A stretch of DNA of 64,000 bases. It comes from an uncultured Candidatus Melainabacteria bacterium (GTDB lineage Bacteria; Cyanobacteriota; Vampirovibrionia; Gastranaerophilales; Gastranaerophilaceae). Positions 8,027-17,562 of this stretch are shown here, in pieces; position 1 is the first letter of the stretch, and each line of letters starts with the position of its first letter. The stretch covers positions 1 through 64,000 of the forward strand of contig CAKUUX010000008.1 of the NCBI GenBank assembly GCA_934693165.1, in the 5' to 3' direction. The notes below the pieces were generated by a model. The model ran no database searches. It saw only the letters and a program-made list of their open reading frames with translations, and had not been told where the DNA came from. The translations under genes and the position numbers were made by a program.

Positions 8027-10147
8027 ATGAACGTTAAACCTGATATGAAAGTAAATGCTATATCCAATCCAATATATCCAAAACGCAATAATAATGTTAA
8101 CTTTGGACGTAAACTAAGGGAAGAAGAAAAACCTGAATATTCTAAAGCAATCCATGACGCATTGGATTACTTGGGGATACAAAATTTATCAATGATTGTA
8201 CATGGTTCAAGTTTTCCTTCAGAAAAACGTGATACATCAATAGGTTCACCTTATTCAAAAGGTGCTGATAAGTTTGTAGATTTTATTAAGATGAATGGCT
8301 TTAATTCAGTACAATTAGGCCCTGGAGGCTCTATTGGAAAGAAAGATAATTCGCCATATATTTCAAAAGTATTTGCTAAAAATGAATTATTTATTGATTT
8401 AGAACCTTTAACATCAAAAAAATATGCAAATATTTTAAGCGAAAAAACTTACAATAAGTTATCGACAAAAAATCAAGAAACAAAAGATAAAAACTACAAT
8501 TACACAAATTTTGACAAAGCTTTCGATAATTATGACGTAGCATTAAAAGAAGCTTATGGAAATTTTAAAACAAAAGTTGCAAATAAAGATAAAGATGCTT
8601 TAAAACTGAATAAAGAGTATCAAAATTTCAAAGAAGAAAACAAGAATTGGGTTGAAAATGACGGACTTTTCAAAGTTCTGAAAAAGATGCACAACGACCA
8701 AAGTTTTGAAATTTGGAATAAGCTCGATAAGAACTTGCCTCAAGGCTTAAAAGATGGCGACAAAGATTCTGTAAAACGATATTCTGAAATCATGTCAAGA
8801 CACGGCGACGAAGTTGAACAAAACACATTTACTCAGTTTTTAGCAGATAAACAATTAAAAGATAATACAAATCATAGAAAAAAAATCGGATTTAATTATA
8901 TTGGCGATTTATTGGTAGGATTTAACGAAAGTGATGTTTGGGCAAACCAAAATGCATTTTTAAAAGATTGGAAATTAGGCTGTCCTTATGGTGGTGTTGA
9001 TAATTCACCTCAAACATGGGGAATTCCAGTGTTAGACCCTAAAAAACTTCTTAATAAAGACGGTTCATTAGGTGAAAGTGGTAAATTATTAAAAGAAAAA
9101 ATTTCTTACTCACTAAAAAATTATGACAACGTGAGAATTGACCACGCTTTAGGTTTAGTTGACCCATATATTTATAAAGAAAATACAGTATTTAGAAGTG
9201 CAAATGGCGCAGTAAACCGTGACAGATTATGGGCAAACAATGTTTCTAATATGCATGACATTGACCCAGACGGAAACTTTAAAAAAGTTTTAAACAAAAT
9301 TGTATTACCAACTTTCAAAGAATTTGGCGTTGACAAAAATGAAGCAGTATGGGAAGACCTAGGCTGTACAACACCTGCTTTTGATTGGGTATATCATCAC
9401 GAAGAAAACTTACCAGGTTTAACTCAAACTCTATGGAGTAGAACTGAAAATGCACCAAGAAAAGAAAACTGGAGTTTAGTTGTATCACATGACTTTGAAC
9501 CTGCAAGCGAAATGGTTCAAAAAGACTGGATAAGAAATTCTGATGCATGGAATGTTGATTACTTAGCAGGATATCTAAATCCAGATCCCGCAACAAGTTC
9601 TCGTAGAGATGAATACAGAAATGAAATAATTAATAGTAAACAAAGCCGTGTTGATTCTAAGTTTACAGAATTGTTTAGAGGTACAAAAAACTTACAAATC
9701 ATGTTCTCTGACTTTTTAGGCATAAATAAAACTTACAACATGGGTGGTCAGGCTAACGAAAGCAACTGGAAATTACGTGTAGATAATGATTATGAAGATG
9801 ATTACTACAGAGCACTTCAAGATGAAAATAGCTACGCATTAAATATGCCAGAAATTTTAGGTCAAGCTGTAAGAGCAAAATCAGGAATGGAAGTTGCAAA
9901 AATTAGTTATGATCAAAATAAAGCAAATTCTATGAGAAATGATTTGAATAATAAATTAAATCCTCTGTTAGGAAAACTTGATAAATTCAAAAATATCTTA
10001 AAAGAAAAAGAACCCAAACAAAATAAAATGAATAAGGTTCAACAAAAACAAGTTAAAACACAAAAGAAAATCGAAAATAAAAATGTTTCAAATCCAATTG
10101 AAACAAATACAAAAAAAGAAGTTAAACAGGAAAAAGTTAAAGCTTAA
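8027..10147 (+). CDS. malQ: Divergent 4-alpha-glucanotransferase (GH77, MalQ-like)
   Basis: A 706-residue protein with scattered but ordered GH77 motifs: 'SIGSPYSKGADKFVDF' near residue 72, 'SDVWANQNAF' near 305, 'VRIDHALGL' near 370 (nucleophile Asp), 'VWEDLG' near 445 (acid/base Glu) and 'VSHDFEP' near 488 (third Asp). All three catalytic acids are present, so maltodextrin disproportionation is plausible. It is longer than typical MalQ (~500) because of Lys-rich insertions and a Lys/Gln-rich C-terminal tail from about residue 640. The first 30 residues (…NNVNFGRK) form a lineage-like leader. It follows the FlhA-C paralogue by 17 bases without a clear ribosome site. Confidence 0.75.
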   Translation: MNVKPDMKVNAISNPIYPKRNNNVNFGRKLREEEKPEYSKAIHDALDYLGIQNLSMIVHGSSFPSEKRDTSIGSPYSKGADKFVDFIKMNGFNSVQLGPGGSIGKKDNSPYISKVFAKNELFIDLEPLTSKKYANILSEKTYNKLSTKNQETKDKNYNYTNFDKAFDNYDVALKEAYGNFKTKVANKDKDALKLNKEYQNFKEENKNWVENDGLFKVLKKMHNDQSFEIWNKLDKNLPQGLKDGDKDSVKRYSEIMSRHGDEVEQNTFTQFLADKQLKDNTNHRKKIGFNYIGDLLVGFNESDVWANQNAFLKDWKLGCPYGGVDNSPQTWGIPVLDPKKLLNKDGSLGESGKLLKEKISYSLKNYDNVRIDHALGLVDPYIYKENTVFRSANGAVNRDRLWANNVSNMHDIDPDGNFKKVLNKIVLPTFKEFGVDKNEAVWEDLGCTTPAFDWVYHHEENLPGLTQTLWSRTENAPRKENWSLVVSHDFEPASEMVQKDWIRNSDAWNVDYLAGYLNPDPATSSRRDEYRNEIINSKQSRVDSKFTELFRGTKNLQIMFSDFLGINKTYNMGGQANESNWKLRVDNDYEDDYYRALQDENSYALNMPEILGQAVRAKSGMEVAKISYDQNKANSMRNDLNNKLNPLLGKLDKFKNILKEKEPKQNKMNKVQQKQVKTQKKIENKNVSNPIETNTKKEVKQEKVKA

Positions 10148-10181
10148 GAGCGAAAACATTAAATAAACGAAGATAAAAGAC

Positions 10182-10211
10182 AAAGACCGAATTAAAACCT
10201 CGGTCTTTTTT
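10182..10211 (+). terminator. Rho-independent terminator after malQ-like gene
   Basis: Stem AAAGACCGA/TCGGTCTTT with a nine-base loop and a T-run; it closes the bamA-skp-flhA-like-malQ block. Confidence 0.85.
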
Positions 10212-10237
10212 ATATTGATAAATAGATAATAAAAAGA

Positions 10238-10265
10238 AAAAAGTCCAAGTTTGCTTGGACTTTTT
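10238..10265. terminator. Bidirectional terminator
   Basis: Stem AAAAAGTCCAAG/CTTGGACTTTTT with loop TTTG. It lies between the rightward malQ-like gene and the leftward gene ending at 10292 and can serve both strands. Confidence 0.8.
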
Positions 10266-10291
10266 CTTTTTATCTCATCTCTCTTAAAATT

Positions 10292-10669
10292 TTAATTTTC
10301 TTTTTTATCTCTCTTTATATTAGAAACTCTATAAACCAATTCTTCTTCCTTAGAAGGTTCTATCTCATCTTCGTCATAAATATAGACTTTATTTAAATCA
10401 CGTGCACGCATTTTAGAATTCAACACATTTGCGACATTGAGCATAGCTAAAGAACTCAAGGTTGCATTGAGTTGCGCACTTCTATCGACGTATGGAGAAT
10501 TATTTACAGGAGTTTTTTGTTCTTCTTCACCTTTTCGTTGACGATAATACTCGTTACCTTGACCTTGCTTGTCATCTTGTAAAGAAGCTGCTGTACCAGA
10601 AATATCACCACTTTTGAAATTAAAAGCGCCTCCTATTCCGTAAAATCCTGCTGCTCTATTATCTACCAT
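10292..10669 (-). CDS. Hypothetical acidic protein
   Basis: A 125-residue soluble protein that I do not recognise. It has a Gly-rich start, a Gln/Lys/Glu-rich middle (residues ~33-55) and a charged tail ('YDEDEIEPSKEEEL'). No signal peptide, membrane segment or catalytic motif is seen. It has its own leader with TATAAT near 10755 and AGGT before the ATG. It lies downstream of tsaC on the same strand, 107 bases away, probably a separate unit. Confidence 0.5.
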   Translation of the reverse strand: MVDNRAAGFYGIGGAFNFKSGDISGTAASLQDDKQGQGNEYYRQRKGEEEQKTPVNNSPYVDRSAQLNATLSSLAMLNVANVLNSKMRARDLNKVYIYDEDEIEPSKEEELVYRVSNIKRDKKEN

Positions 10670-10776
10670 TTTTCTGACCTATTAGTCTACAATACTCTAC
10701 ATACACCCTGTATGCATGTATATAACACCCCTCAAAAAATTTTTTGCTATTATAATTTCATTTGCTTTACAATTGT

Positions 10777-11355
10777 TTACAACTTAATTTTGCCTTGACG
10801 GAAGATAACTGTTTCATCGTCAAAAACGCCTGCAACAGTAGAAGCTACACCTGTTGCTTTGTTACCAAAATCTTCTACAACATAATCGACTTTTAAATTA
10901 TAATCTCTTACAACATCTTCATAAGTTAAAGCAGGACTTTCACCAGAAACATTTGCACTTGTAGTTGCCAAAACTCTTCCTGGAATAAAATCACATAATG
11001 CTTTGAATGTATCATTTTTAGGAACTCTAATACCGATTGTATCCATATTTGTTGACAACCAATTTGGAACTCTTTCACTTTTTTTCATTACAAGAGTCAA
11101 CGCTCCTGGAACATATTGATTAATGTATTCATCAGCTTTTGCAGGAACTGACTCAACATATTTTACCAAGTTGTAAATTGAGTTTGACATCAAAATAAGA
11201 GGTTTTCTTTGATCCCTTTTTTTTATTTCATAAATTCTTTTACAACCACGTTCACTTGTTGGCAAACAACCAATGCCCCAAACTGTATCTGTTACGAATG
11301 CAATAATGCCGTCATTATTCAAAATTTTTATAATCTTATCTTTTTCAAAAATCAT
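10777..11355 (-). CDS. tsaC: L-threonylcarbamoyladenylate synthase (YrdC/Sua5 domain)
   Basis: A 192-residue enzyme making threonylcarbamoyl-AMP from Thr, bicarbonate and ATP, the first step of t6A37 tRNA modification. Family residues are visible: 'FVTDTVWGIGC' near residue 20, 'KKRDQRKPLILM' near 45 (KxR...KP ligand cluster), 'IGIRVP' near 115 and 'TSANVSGE' near 138. It is the short YrdC/TsaC form without the Sua5 C-terminal domain. It overlaps murJ by four bases and is the last gene of the cysS operon. Confidence 0.92.
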   Translation of the reverse strand: MIFEKDKIIKILNNDGIIAFVTDTVWGIGCLPTSERGCKRIYEIKKRDQRKPLILMSNSIYNLVKYVESVPAKADEYINQYVPGALTLVMKKSERVPNWLSTNMDTIGIRVPKNDTFKALCDFIPGRVLATTSANVSGESPALTYEDVVRDYNLKVDYVVEDFGNKATGVASTVAGVFDDETVIFRQGKIKL

Positions 11356-12938
11356 TTTTTCGCCTTCACTAATCTATTTTTTAATTCTAATACATACTCA
11401 TTTCTAAACAATAAATTTAGACCAATATAAATTATAATACAAACAAATCCAACTATACAAATTTTCAAAATTTCCAATAGTTGTGCTTGCATTTGAATTT
11501 TATCCATCATAAAGCTTAATCCTAGGCAAATTACTAGTGTAACCGAACCTGCTACTATCATTTTACAGAAATTTTTGAATAAACTTCTATAATCCATCTT
11601 TATTTGTTTAGAAATCAATATACCCAAAAGAACTGCGTTAAATAAAGTTACTAACGAAGTTGAAAGAGTAATCCCTGCAATGCCTAGTCTTTTGACTAGT
11701 AACATATTTAGAACTGCCTTTAACACGATAGAACTAAAAGCAACAACAAATGGTGTTTTAGAATCATTAAATGAGTAGAAAACTCTTGTTATAGAATCTC
11801 TGAAAACGTAAGGAATAATTGAAACAGACAAGAACCACAAAGCCTCTGTAACCATAAATGTTGCATTACTATCGAACGCACCCCTTTGGAACACAAGAGC
11901 AACTGCATCCTGACCAACACAAATTATACCAATAATAATAGGTATTGCAGCTAAAAACAATACTCCAACACCTTTATTAAAATAGTTTCTAATGCCATCC
12001 CAATCTTTTTGACTAACTAGTTTTGAAAACACAGGGAACAAAGGAACCAAAAAGGCTGTAACCAAAATTCCTACAGGAAATTGGAAAATTCTGTTCGCAA
12101 AACCAATAGCTGTCCAAGCACCTTCTTCAAGAGATGATGCAAAAAACATATCTACATAAATATGAATTTGACCTACAGTTGAACTTAAAACTGCAGGAAA
12201 TAATAGTTCTAAAATGGTTTTAAAATTTGGATTATTTAAAAATTCAAAATTAGGTTTAAAATTAAAACCGAGTTTAATAACTTTTGGTAATTGCAATAAC
12301 AATTGACAACAAGCACCCACCATAGTAGCACCTGCAAGAACATAACCTGTTTTATCACCACCAGTTATCATCAATGTTCCAATAATAACAAGACTCACCA
12401 TCATTGGCGAAAGATTTGGTATTAAGAATTCATTATAAGTAACCAAAATTCCATACATAATACCAACAAGCCCACCAATCAATATTGTCGGAGCCATTAA
12501 TTTTAAATGATTTGACGCTAAATGTATCAATTCTACATTGTTATCGCCAGAAATAATTAACGACATTATTTGTTCTGAAAATACGAAAAACAAAATCAAT
12601 AAAAACAAGAAGAAAATAAAACTTGCCGTAACAAATGTATTAAATAATCTTTTTGCATTTTCTGGAGCTTTAACATCAAAATTTGGTATTATTTTTGAAA
12701 ACACTGCAACAGTAGAACTATGGAAGGGTCCACCAACGCCACCTAAAAGAATTACAGCCAAAGCTGGAATTTGGTATGCGTAGAAATAAGCATCAGATAC
12801 AGTTGAAGCGCCATAGTAGTTTGCTACGATAACATCTCTAACAAAGCCTAATAATTTACTAAACACAGTAACCACAGCGATAATCCACGCTGCTTTTAAG
12901 ATTGTTGTCGTCGTTTTCGTTTCGCTATTCATCTTCAC
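11352..12938 (-). CDS. murJ: Lipid II flippase MurJ (MviN)
   Basis: A 528-residue inner-membrane protein with about 14 hydrophobic helices, of the MOP superfamily. The N-terminal 'FSKLLGFVRDVIVANYYGAS' is the MurJ signature, containing the essential Arg in the FVRD loop; 'GGVGGPFHSSTVAVFSK' in TM2 also fits. It moves lipid II across the membrane for peptidoglycan synthesis. It overlaps the SpoIID-like gene by 14 bases upstream and tsaC by four bases downstream, so translation is likely coupled. Confidence 0.93.
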   Translation of the reverse strand: MKMNSETKTTTTILKAAWIIAVVTVFSKLLGFVRDVIVANYYGASTVSDAYFYAYQIPALAVILLGGVGGPFHSSTVAVFSKIIPNFDVKAPENAKRLFNTFVTASFIFFLFLLILFFVFSEQIMSLIISGDNNVELIHLASNHLKLMAPTILIGGLVGIMYGILVTYNEFLIPNLSPMMVSLVIIGTLMITGGDKTGYVLAGATMVGACCQLLLQLPKVIKLGFNFKPNFEFLNNPNFKTILELLFPAVLSSTVGQIHIYVDMFFASSLEEGAWTAIGFANRIFQFPVGILVTAFLVPLFPVFSKLVSQKDWDGIRNYFNKGVGVLFLAAIPIIIGIICVGQDAVALVFQRGAFDSNATFMVTEALWFLSVSIIPYVFRDSITRVFYSFNDSKTPFVVAFSSIVLKAVLNMLLVKRLGIAGITLSTSLVTLFNAVLLGILISKQIKMDYRSLFKNFCKMIVAGSVTLVICLGLSFMMDKIQMQAQLLEILKICIVGFVCIIIYIGLNLLFRNEYVLELKNRLVKAKK

Positions 12939-14583
12939 CTGTAAGTTCTACATACACTTTTATCTCTTTATTATTACCCTCGTCTTTTGGATAAGAATAA
13001 GTGATAACATTTTCACCTTTTTTCAAATACTTCGAAATATCTACTGCATCAAATTTGTGTGATGGTAAGATATGTTTTTCAAGTAAAATCATTACTTCTT
13101 TGCCGTTTATATTAACAAGAATTTTACCGATTTGGAATTTGTTGTTGATAACTAATCTTGCACTTTTTTGGTTTACAAAGAATTTTTGAGTAACAACTCT
13201 TTGAGATGGGGCATTAGAGATTACAACTGGCATTGTAGCAAGAGAGATGTCAGTATAATAATGTCTTAAGATTTTTGAATAAGGCATTTTTAATTCAGTT
13301 GCCATATATCCTGCACCATACTGGCTCATTCCAACACCATGACCAAATCCACCACCATAGGCAGTTATTGTATCAAGTTCTTTTTTGTTAAATAAACCTT
13401 CTGAATACACTTTATCAAAATAAACATTTGCAGATGGTAATGCTCTACCGTCTTTTGTAAATAATCTTCTTATAACTAGTTCTCTGGTAACTTTGTATTT
13501 ATTGTTCTTAAAAACAATTTCCATTTCGATAATTTTACCAGAAATACCGTGTTTTTTAACGATAATATCTTGTAAATCTTTTGGAATTTTCACCTCTTTA
13601 TCATCAGGCACAACATTTGATGAACCAGCATATTTTGGAAGATTTTTTACTAAAACATCTTCTAATTCAACTTTTGACCATTCTCTTGACCAACGATAAT
13701 ATGGAGATTTAGAATCATACAAACCTTTTGGCGTATTCATATAAAATTCTCTTACATCCTCTTGAGTTCTTAGAGGTTTAATTTCTGGACTATCAGGAAC
13801 TGCAACAAGATAAGGTTTTGTAATTCTTTTTGCATCACCGTAAACATTGTCATAATATTCTGTATAACCACCTGCTGTTGATGAATATTGGGCTAAAATC
13901 AAATTCCAATCATATAAAGCAACAATACCCTTTGTTTCTGCAATTGCTTGATTTGAAAGAGATTTTTCAGTATTTGCGCCAAAATAAACTTGACTTGCAA
14001 CGCTGTCATTTACATCGAATTCTTTGTAAGCTCTTGTGCGTGGTGAAAGAACATAGTTTCTTGCTGCAACAGTTTGAGCCTTTAAAGCTTGTAGACCAAA
14101 ACTTACAGGCATTTCATTTGGAACAACACCTCTTAAGTATTCTTCTGAATCAAGAACATTTACTAAGTAAAATCTATCTTTTTTTCTATCAGATTTTAAA
14201 ATTTCAAACTTTCCTCGATAGTATGCTTGTTTACCGGCTCTTTTTAAACCATTAACACCAATCCAACCTGTTGGAGATACAACTAAAAGATTCCCGTCAT
14301 TTTTAATTGGTTTCTTTAGTTCATCAGTTGAAATAGAATACTTACCATCTTTTAGAGTAATTTGAAAATTTGTTTCTCTATCTAATTTTAGTAACTCTTT
14401 ATTTGTGTCTTTGTCATAAACATAAACAGTACTAAGCGCAAACAGAGTAACATCTGAATAATCAAGAGCTGAAAAACTTTGATTGCTAATACCAACACGA
14501 ACCGTTTGAGCTTGCACACAAAGGTTTGAGAATACAAATGCAATTGTTAAAACTAATATTCCTAAGAATTTTTTAATTCCCAA
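12925..14583 (-). CDS. SpoIID/LytB-domain exported protein
   Basis: A 552-residue protein with a signal peptide (ending CVQAQ at about residue 26). The SpoIID domain runs from about residue 140 to 430: 'LRGVVPNEMP' with the catalytic Glu, 'ALKAQTVAARNY', and late 'GGGFGHGVGMSQYGA'. SpoIID in Bacillus is a lytic transglycosylase that cuts denuded glycan; non-sporulating Gram-negatives, including cyanobacteria, carry homologues of less certain role in wall remodelling. The last ~100 residues look like a beta-rich wall- or sugar-binding add-on. It overlaps cysS by 22 bases. Confidence 0.85.
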   Translation of the reverse strand: MGIKKFLGILVLTIAFVFSNLCVQAQTVRVGISNQSFSALDYSDVTLFALSTVYVYDKDTNKELLKLDRETNFQITLKDGKYSISTDELKKPIKNDGNLLVVSPTGWIGVNGLKRAGKQAYYRGKFEILKSDRKKDRFYLVNVLDSEEYLRGVVPNEMPVSFGLQALKAQTVAARNYVLSPRTRAYKEFDVNDSVASQVYFGANTEKSLSNQAIAETKGIVALYDWNLILAQYSSTAGGYTEYYDNVYGDAKRITKPYLVAVPDSPEIKPLRTQEDVREFYMNTPKGLYDSKSPYYRWSREWSKVELEDVLVKNLPKYAGSSNVVPDDKEVKIPKDLQDIIVKKHGISGKIIEMEIVFKNNKYKVTRELVIRRLFTKDGRALPSANVYFDKVYSEGLFNKKELDTITAYGGGFGHGVGMSQYGAGYMATELKMPYSKILRHYYTDISLATMPVVISNAPSQRVVTQKFFVNQKSARLVINNKFQIGKILVNINGKEVMILLEKHILPSHKFDAVDISKYLKKGENVITYSYPKDEGNNKEIKVYVELTGEDE

Positions 14584-15944
14584 GTTGTTCCTTCCTTTGA
14601 ATCTTTTAAAATAATTCCTACTTCATCACAAGCTAAACGAATTTTGTCAGCTAAATCCCAATTCTTTTCTTCTCTAGCATTTTTTCTTAGAGAAATTAAT
14701 TCATCCATTGATGAAAGATTTTCGCCTAATTTTGAAGAAATTTCAGAAACTTTTTCTGCTAATTCTTCTTCTGAAAGAGAAGTTTTTGTCATGTTAAAGC
14801 CAAGAGTTTCAGCCAATTTAACTAACAATGTATAAGCATAAGGTACATCCTTGTTTGCTTTATTAACCAAATCAAATAAAACAGCCAAAGCTTTTGACGT
14901 ATTCAAATCATCATCCATAGCTTCTACAAATTGTTTGTATTCTTCAAATTGAGTCAAATCAAGACTTTCGTCAATTTTTGTAGCTTTTGCATTCATTAAT
15001 CTTTTTACACCATTTGAAGCTGAAGTTAAAACTTCATCAGAGAATTCAACTGGCATACGATAATGGTTTGTTAAGATGAATAATCTTATTGTGTTTGCAT
15101 CATAAGTTTTTAATAATTCGTCAATAGTTAAGAAATTACCTAATGATTTTGACATTTTTTCATTGTTAATTGTTACAAACCCATTGTGCAACCAGTAATT
15201 TACGAATTTGCAACCATTTGCACATTCAGATTGTGCAATTTCGTTTTCGTGGTGAGGGAAGATTAAATCAGCACCACCTGCGTGAATATCAATAGTTTTG
15301 CCTAAGTATTTTCTACTCATTGCAGAACATTCAATATGCCAACCAGGACGACCAACACCCCATGGTGAATTATAACCAAATTTTTCATCTTTTTTCCATA
15401 GAGCAAAATCAAGTGGATCTTCTTTTAAATCACCCACTTCAACTCTTGCACCACTTTCTAATTGGTCAATAGGTTGTTTTGAAAGCATACCGTAGTTTTT
15501 GAATTTTTTAACTCTGAAATATACATCTCCACCAGCTTCGTAGGCATAACCATTTTTAATTAAGTCTTTTACGATAGAAATCATTTCACCAAGAGTTTTT
15601 GTAGCAAATGGCTCAATGTCTGGTTTTAAAGTATTTAAAGCTTTCATACTGTTTTCAAAAGCCTTGTACCAATATTTTGAAACTTCTTCTGGGGTTTTAT
15701 TTTCTTTTTCAGCTTTTTTAAGAATTTTGTCGTCAACATCTGTAACGTTACGGCAATAAGTTACATCGTAACCTTTAAATTTTAAATATCTGTATAAAAC
15801 ATCCCAAGTAATATAACAACGAGCGTGACCTAAATGCGCATTGTCATAAACTGTAGGTCCACAAACATACATTTTAACCTTGTTTGGTTCAATTGTGTTA
15901 AATTCTTCTGTCTTATCTGTAAATGTATTGTGTAATTTTAGCAT
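14562..15944 (-). CDS. cysS: Cysteinyl-tRNA synthetase
   Basis: A 460-residue class I aminoacyl-tRNA synthetase. 'CGPTVYDNAHLGHAR' carries the first zinc Cys and the HIGH motif as HLGH; 'GWHIECSAMS' and 'PHHENEIAQSE' supply the other zinc ligands; 'KMSKSLGN' is the KMSKS loop. The DALR-type anticodon-binding helical domain follows. Length is normal. It begins the cysS-SpoIID-murJ-tsaC operon, with an AAGGAA ribosome site. Confidence 0.97.
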   Translation of the reverse strand: MLKLHNTFTDKTEEFNTIEPNKVKMYVCGPTVYDNAHLGHARCYITWDVLYRYLKFKGYDVTYCRNVTDVDDKILKKAEKENKTPEEVSKYWYKAFENSMKALNTLKPDIEPFATKTLGEMISIVKDLIKNGYAYEAGGDVYFRVKKFKNYGMLSKQPIDQLESGARVEVGDLKEDPLDFALWKKDEKFGYNSPWGVGRPGWHIECSAMSRKYLGKTIDIHAGGADLIFPHHENEIAQSECANGCKFVNYWLHNGFVTINNEKMSKSLGNFLTIDELLKTYDANTIRLFILTNHYRMPVEFSDEVLTSASNGVKRLMNAKATKIDESLDLTQFEEYKQFVEAMDDDLNTSKALAVLFDLVNKANKDVPYAYTLLVKLAETLGFNMTKTSLSEEELAEKVSEISSKLGENLSSMDELISLRKNAREEKNWDLADKIRLACDEVGIILKDSKEGTTWELKNS

Positions 15945-16011
15945 ATCTAATTCCTTTTTTCTTTTATTTTACAACAAAAAAAGAATTTTAAATGCACTAC
16001 TGGATATAAAA

Positions 16012-16326
16012 TTAATTAAGACAAAAACCACTATCAATACAAAAATCATTATTTATTTGTATTTTTATAATTGGTAAATAATTTGTTGTTAATATCCATA
16101 TTAGTAAAATTAGAAAAATTGAGAGCTTATACTTAAAATTTATTTTTATAAATGATAAAATCCAAGTCAAAATTACAATAGCTATTGAAAAAATTGTATA
16201 AATAACAACTTGCATATTAACCATAGAAGCCACTTTAGAACCTGTAATTACTATATGTAGAATACTAAAAATAAATAATGTTACTAATATACAAAAAATA
16301 AACTTTATAGTGTTTGTTATTATCAT
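16012..16326 (-). CDS. Small three-helix membrane protein, possible immunity protein
   Basis: A 104-residue protein that is nearly all hydrophobic, with three membrane segments (about residues 7-28, 40-62, 68-88) and a short C-terminal tail holding two Cys (IDSGFCLN). I do not recognise a family. It lies 20 bases downstream of a gene with a phage-head/polymorphic-toxin-like layout. Small multi-pass proteins are common immunity proteins, so this is a candidate, by context only. It also has its own TAAAAT -10 six bases before the ATG, allowing expression independent of the upstream gene. Confidence 0.55.
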   Translation of the reverse strand: MIITNTIKFIFCILVTLFIFSILHIVITGSKVASMVNMQVVIYTIFSIAIVILTWILSFIKINFKYKLSIFLILLIWILTTNYLPIIKIQINNDFCIDSGFCLN

Positions 16327-16332
16327 AATTCT

Positions 16333-16338
16333 ATTTTA
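16333..16338 (-). promoter_or_regulatory. -10 element of leaderless promoter (membrane protein)
   Basis: TAAAAT on the minus strand, then AGAATT, then ATG at 16326. It lies inside the 20-base gap after the upstream gene, so the small membrane gene can be made alone. Confidence 0.5.
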
Positions 16339-16346
16339 TAATAAAG

Positions 16347-17378
16347 TTATTTATTTTGTGGCCAATTTACTTTTATTTTATCTTTTAAAATCACACGACA
16401 ATCTTTATTTGGATTTTCTTTTCCATATTTTCGTCCCTCTTCATTTACTTTTAAATCATGAAGGCTATTATTTAAAGCTTGCTCTACAGATTGCCCCTTG
16501 AACAACAATTCTTTAGGAATATCAAACAATTCTCTTGCCACTCCTAAAATACTTGCCATCTTTTCCCCTACTTCACCAAGTTGGGTAGCTTCGCAATTAG
16601 CTTTAGAATGATAATATTCAGCAGACCAATCTACATAATGACCAACCTCTTCTTTTAACTGTAGTAAATCCTTATAGTTTTCAGAAAATATTTCAATAGA
16701 TTTTATAATTTGATACAAAATATCTGTCAAAACATCTATTGCTTCTAACACCATTGCATGAGCTTCATTAATATAAAAATTAAACATAGATAAATCTGTA
16801 TTAGTAACTCTATCAATAATATTTTCAAAAGATTCTTTTATTTCTTCATTATCCATTTGCATTAATTCCACCTCAACACACGCATCAATACACATTTCCA
16901 GCCATTCTTCCAACTGTTCCAAACAATCACAAGGTTCATCATCCTCATCATAATTTTCTATCATTTCTATAGTACATTGGCAGTTTGGGTGAGGTTTTTC
17001 TGGAATATCATCAAACATATCAAATTCTTGTCCGCCAAGTTCAGCACATTCATCACAAGTATGTTCGCCTTGTTCTGAATGCCAAATATATCTTACATTA
17101 CTTATTCCACCTTTTAAAACAACTCCCTCTAAATCATCATAATCATCTTCATTAACAATATTATGTTGTTTTAATAAACCATGACGATAGATTGATTTTC
17201 CAACATTTTGCAACTCTGTATGAATGTCTAAAATTTTGTTTTTTATTTCTTCACTTAGTATTGGATTATTATAATTTTTCATTAAAATATTTTGATAATT
17301 TGAAATTTTACCTAATATCTCATTTGTACTATTTGATTTTTTTAATGCTTGTAAAATTTCTTTTTTTAAATTTGCCAT
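16347..17378 (-). CDS. Mu gpF/SPP1 gp7-like zinc-motif protein with toxin-like C-terminus
   Basis: A 343-residue protein in two parts. Residues ~95-140 carry 'HTCDECAELGG' (C108, C111) and 'KPHPNCQCTI' (H130, C133, C135), the Cys/His motif found at the end of phage minor head proteins (Mu gpF, SPP1 gp7) and in many polymorphic toxins. Residues ~255-330 hold 'NCEATQLGEVGEKMA', 'ARELFD', 'SLHDLKVNEEGRKYG' and 'DCRVIL', resembling a C-terminal domain I associate with secreted toxins (assignment uncertain). No head, portal or tail genes are near, so a phage role is unlikely. Strong AAAGGAG ribosome site. The following small membrane protein could be its immunity partner. Confidence 0.6.
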   Translation of the reverse strand: MANLKKEILQALKKSNSTNEILGKISNYQNILMKNYNNPILSEEIKNKILDIHTELQNVGKSIYRHGLLKQHNIVNEDDYDDLEGVVLKGGISNVRYIWHSEQGEHTCDECAELGGQEFDMFDDIPEKPHPNCQCTIEMIENYDEDDEPCDCLEQLEEWLEMCIDACVEVELMQMDNEEIKESFENIIDRVTNTDLSMFNFYINEAHAMVLEAIDVLTDILYQIIKSIEIFSENYKDLLQLKEEVGHYVDWSAEYYHSKANCEATQLGEVGEKMASILGVARELFDIPKELLFKGQSVEQALNNSLHDLKVNEEGRKYGKENPNKDCRVILKDKIKVNWPQNK

Positions 17379-17431
17379 TTATATCTCCTTTTGTTTTATT
17401 ATGACAAATTTTAAAAAAGAAAAAAGTCCGT

Positions 17432-17466
17432 AAAAATACGTAAGTGTTTAAGCTTACGTATTTTTT
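17432..17466 (-). terminator. Terminator-like hairpin
   Basis: AAAAATACGTAAG paired with CTTACGTATTTTT, T-runs on both sides. It ends the leftward gene 17563-18357 and is also usable rightward. Confidence 0.75.
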
Positions 17467-17483
17467 GAACACAAGAAAATTTA

Positions 17484-17553
17484 GTTTGTAGGGTGGGAAT
17501 TTAAAACTGACGTTTAAATCAAAAATAAGTTCAGAAATTTTCCCACCGATAGT
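17484..17553. repeat. GTGGGAA...TTCCCAC inverted intergenic element
   Basis: 'TTGTAGGGTGGGAATTT' is paired with 'AAATTTTCCCACC' about 45 bases later. The 'TGTAGGGTGGG' end is typical of short dispersed palindromic repeats. No ORF is inside. Confidence 0.4.
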
Positions 17554-17562
17554 CTAAAAACT

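Noticed and set aside
16347..17378. Prophage remnant based on the head-protein motif
   Set aside because: No portal, terminase, capsid, tail or integrase gene is nearby, and the C-terminus does not look structural.
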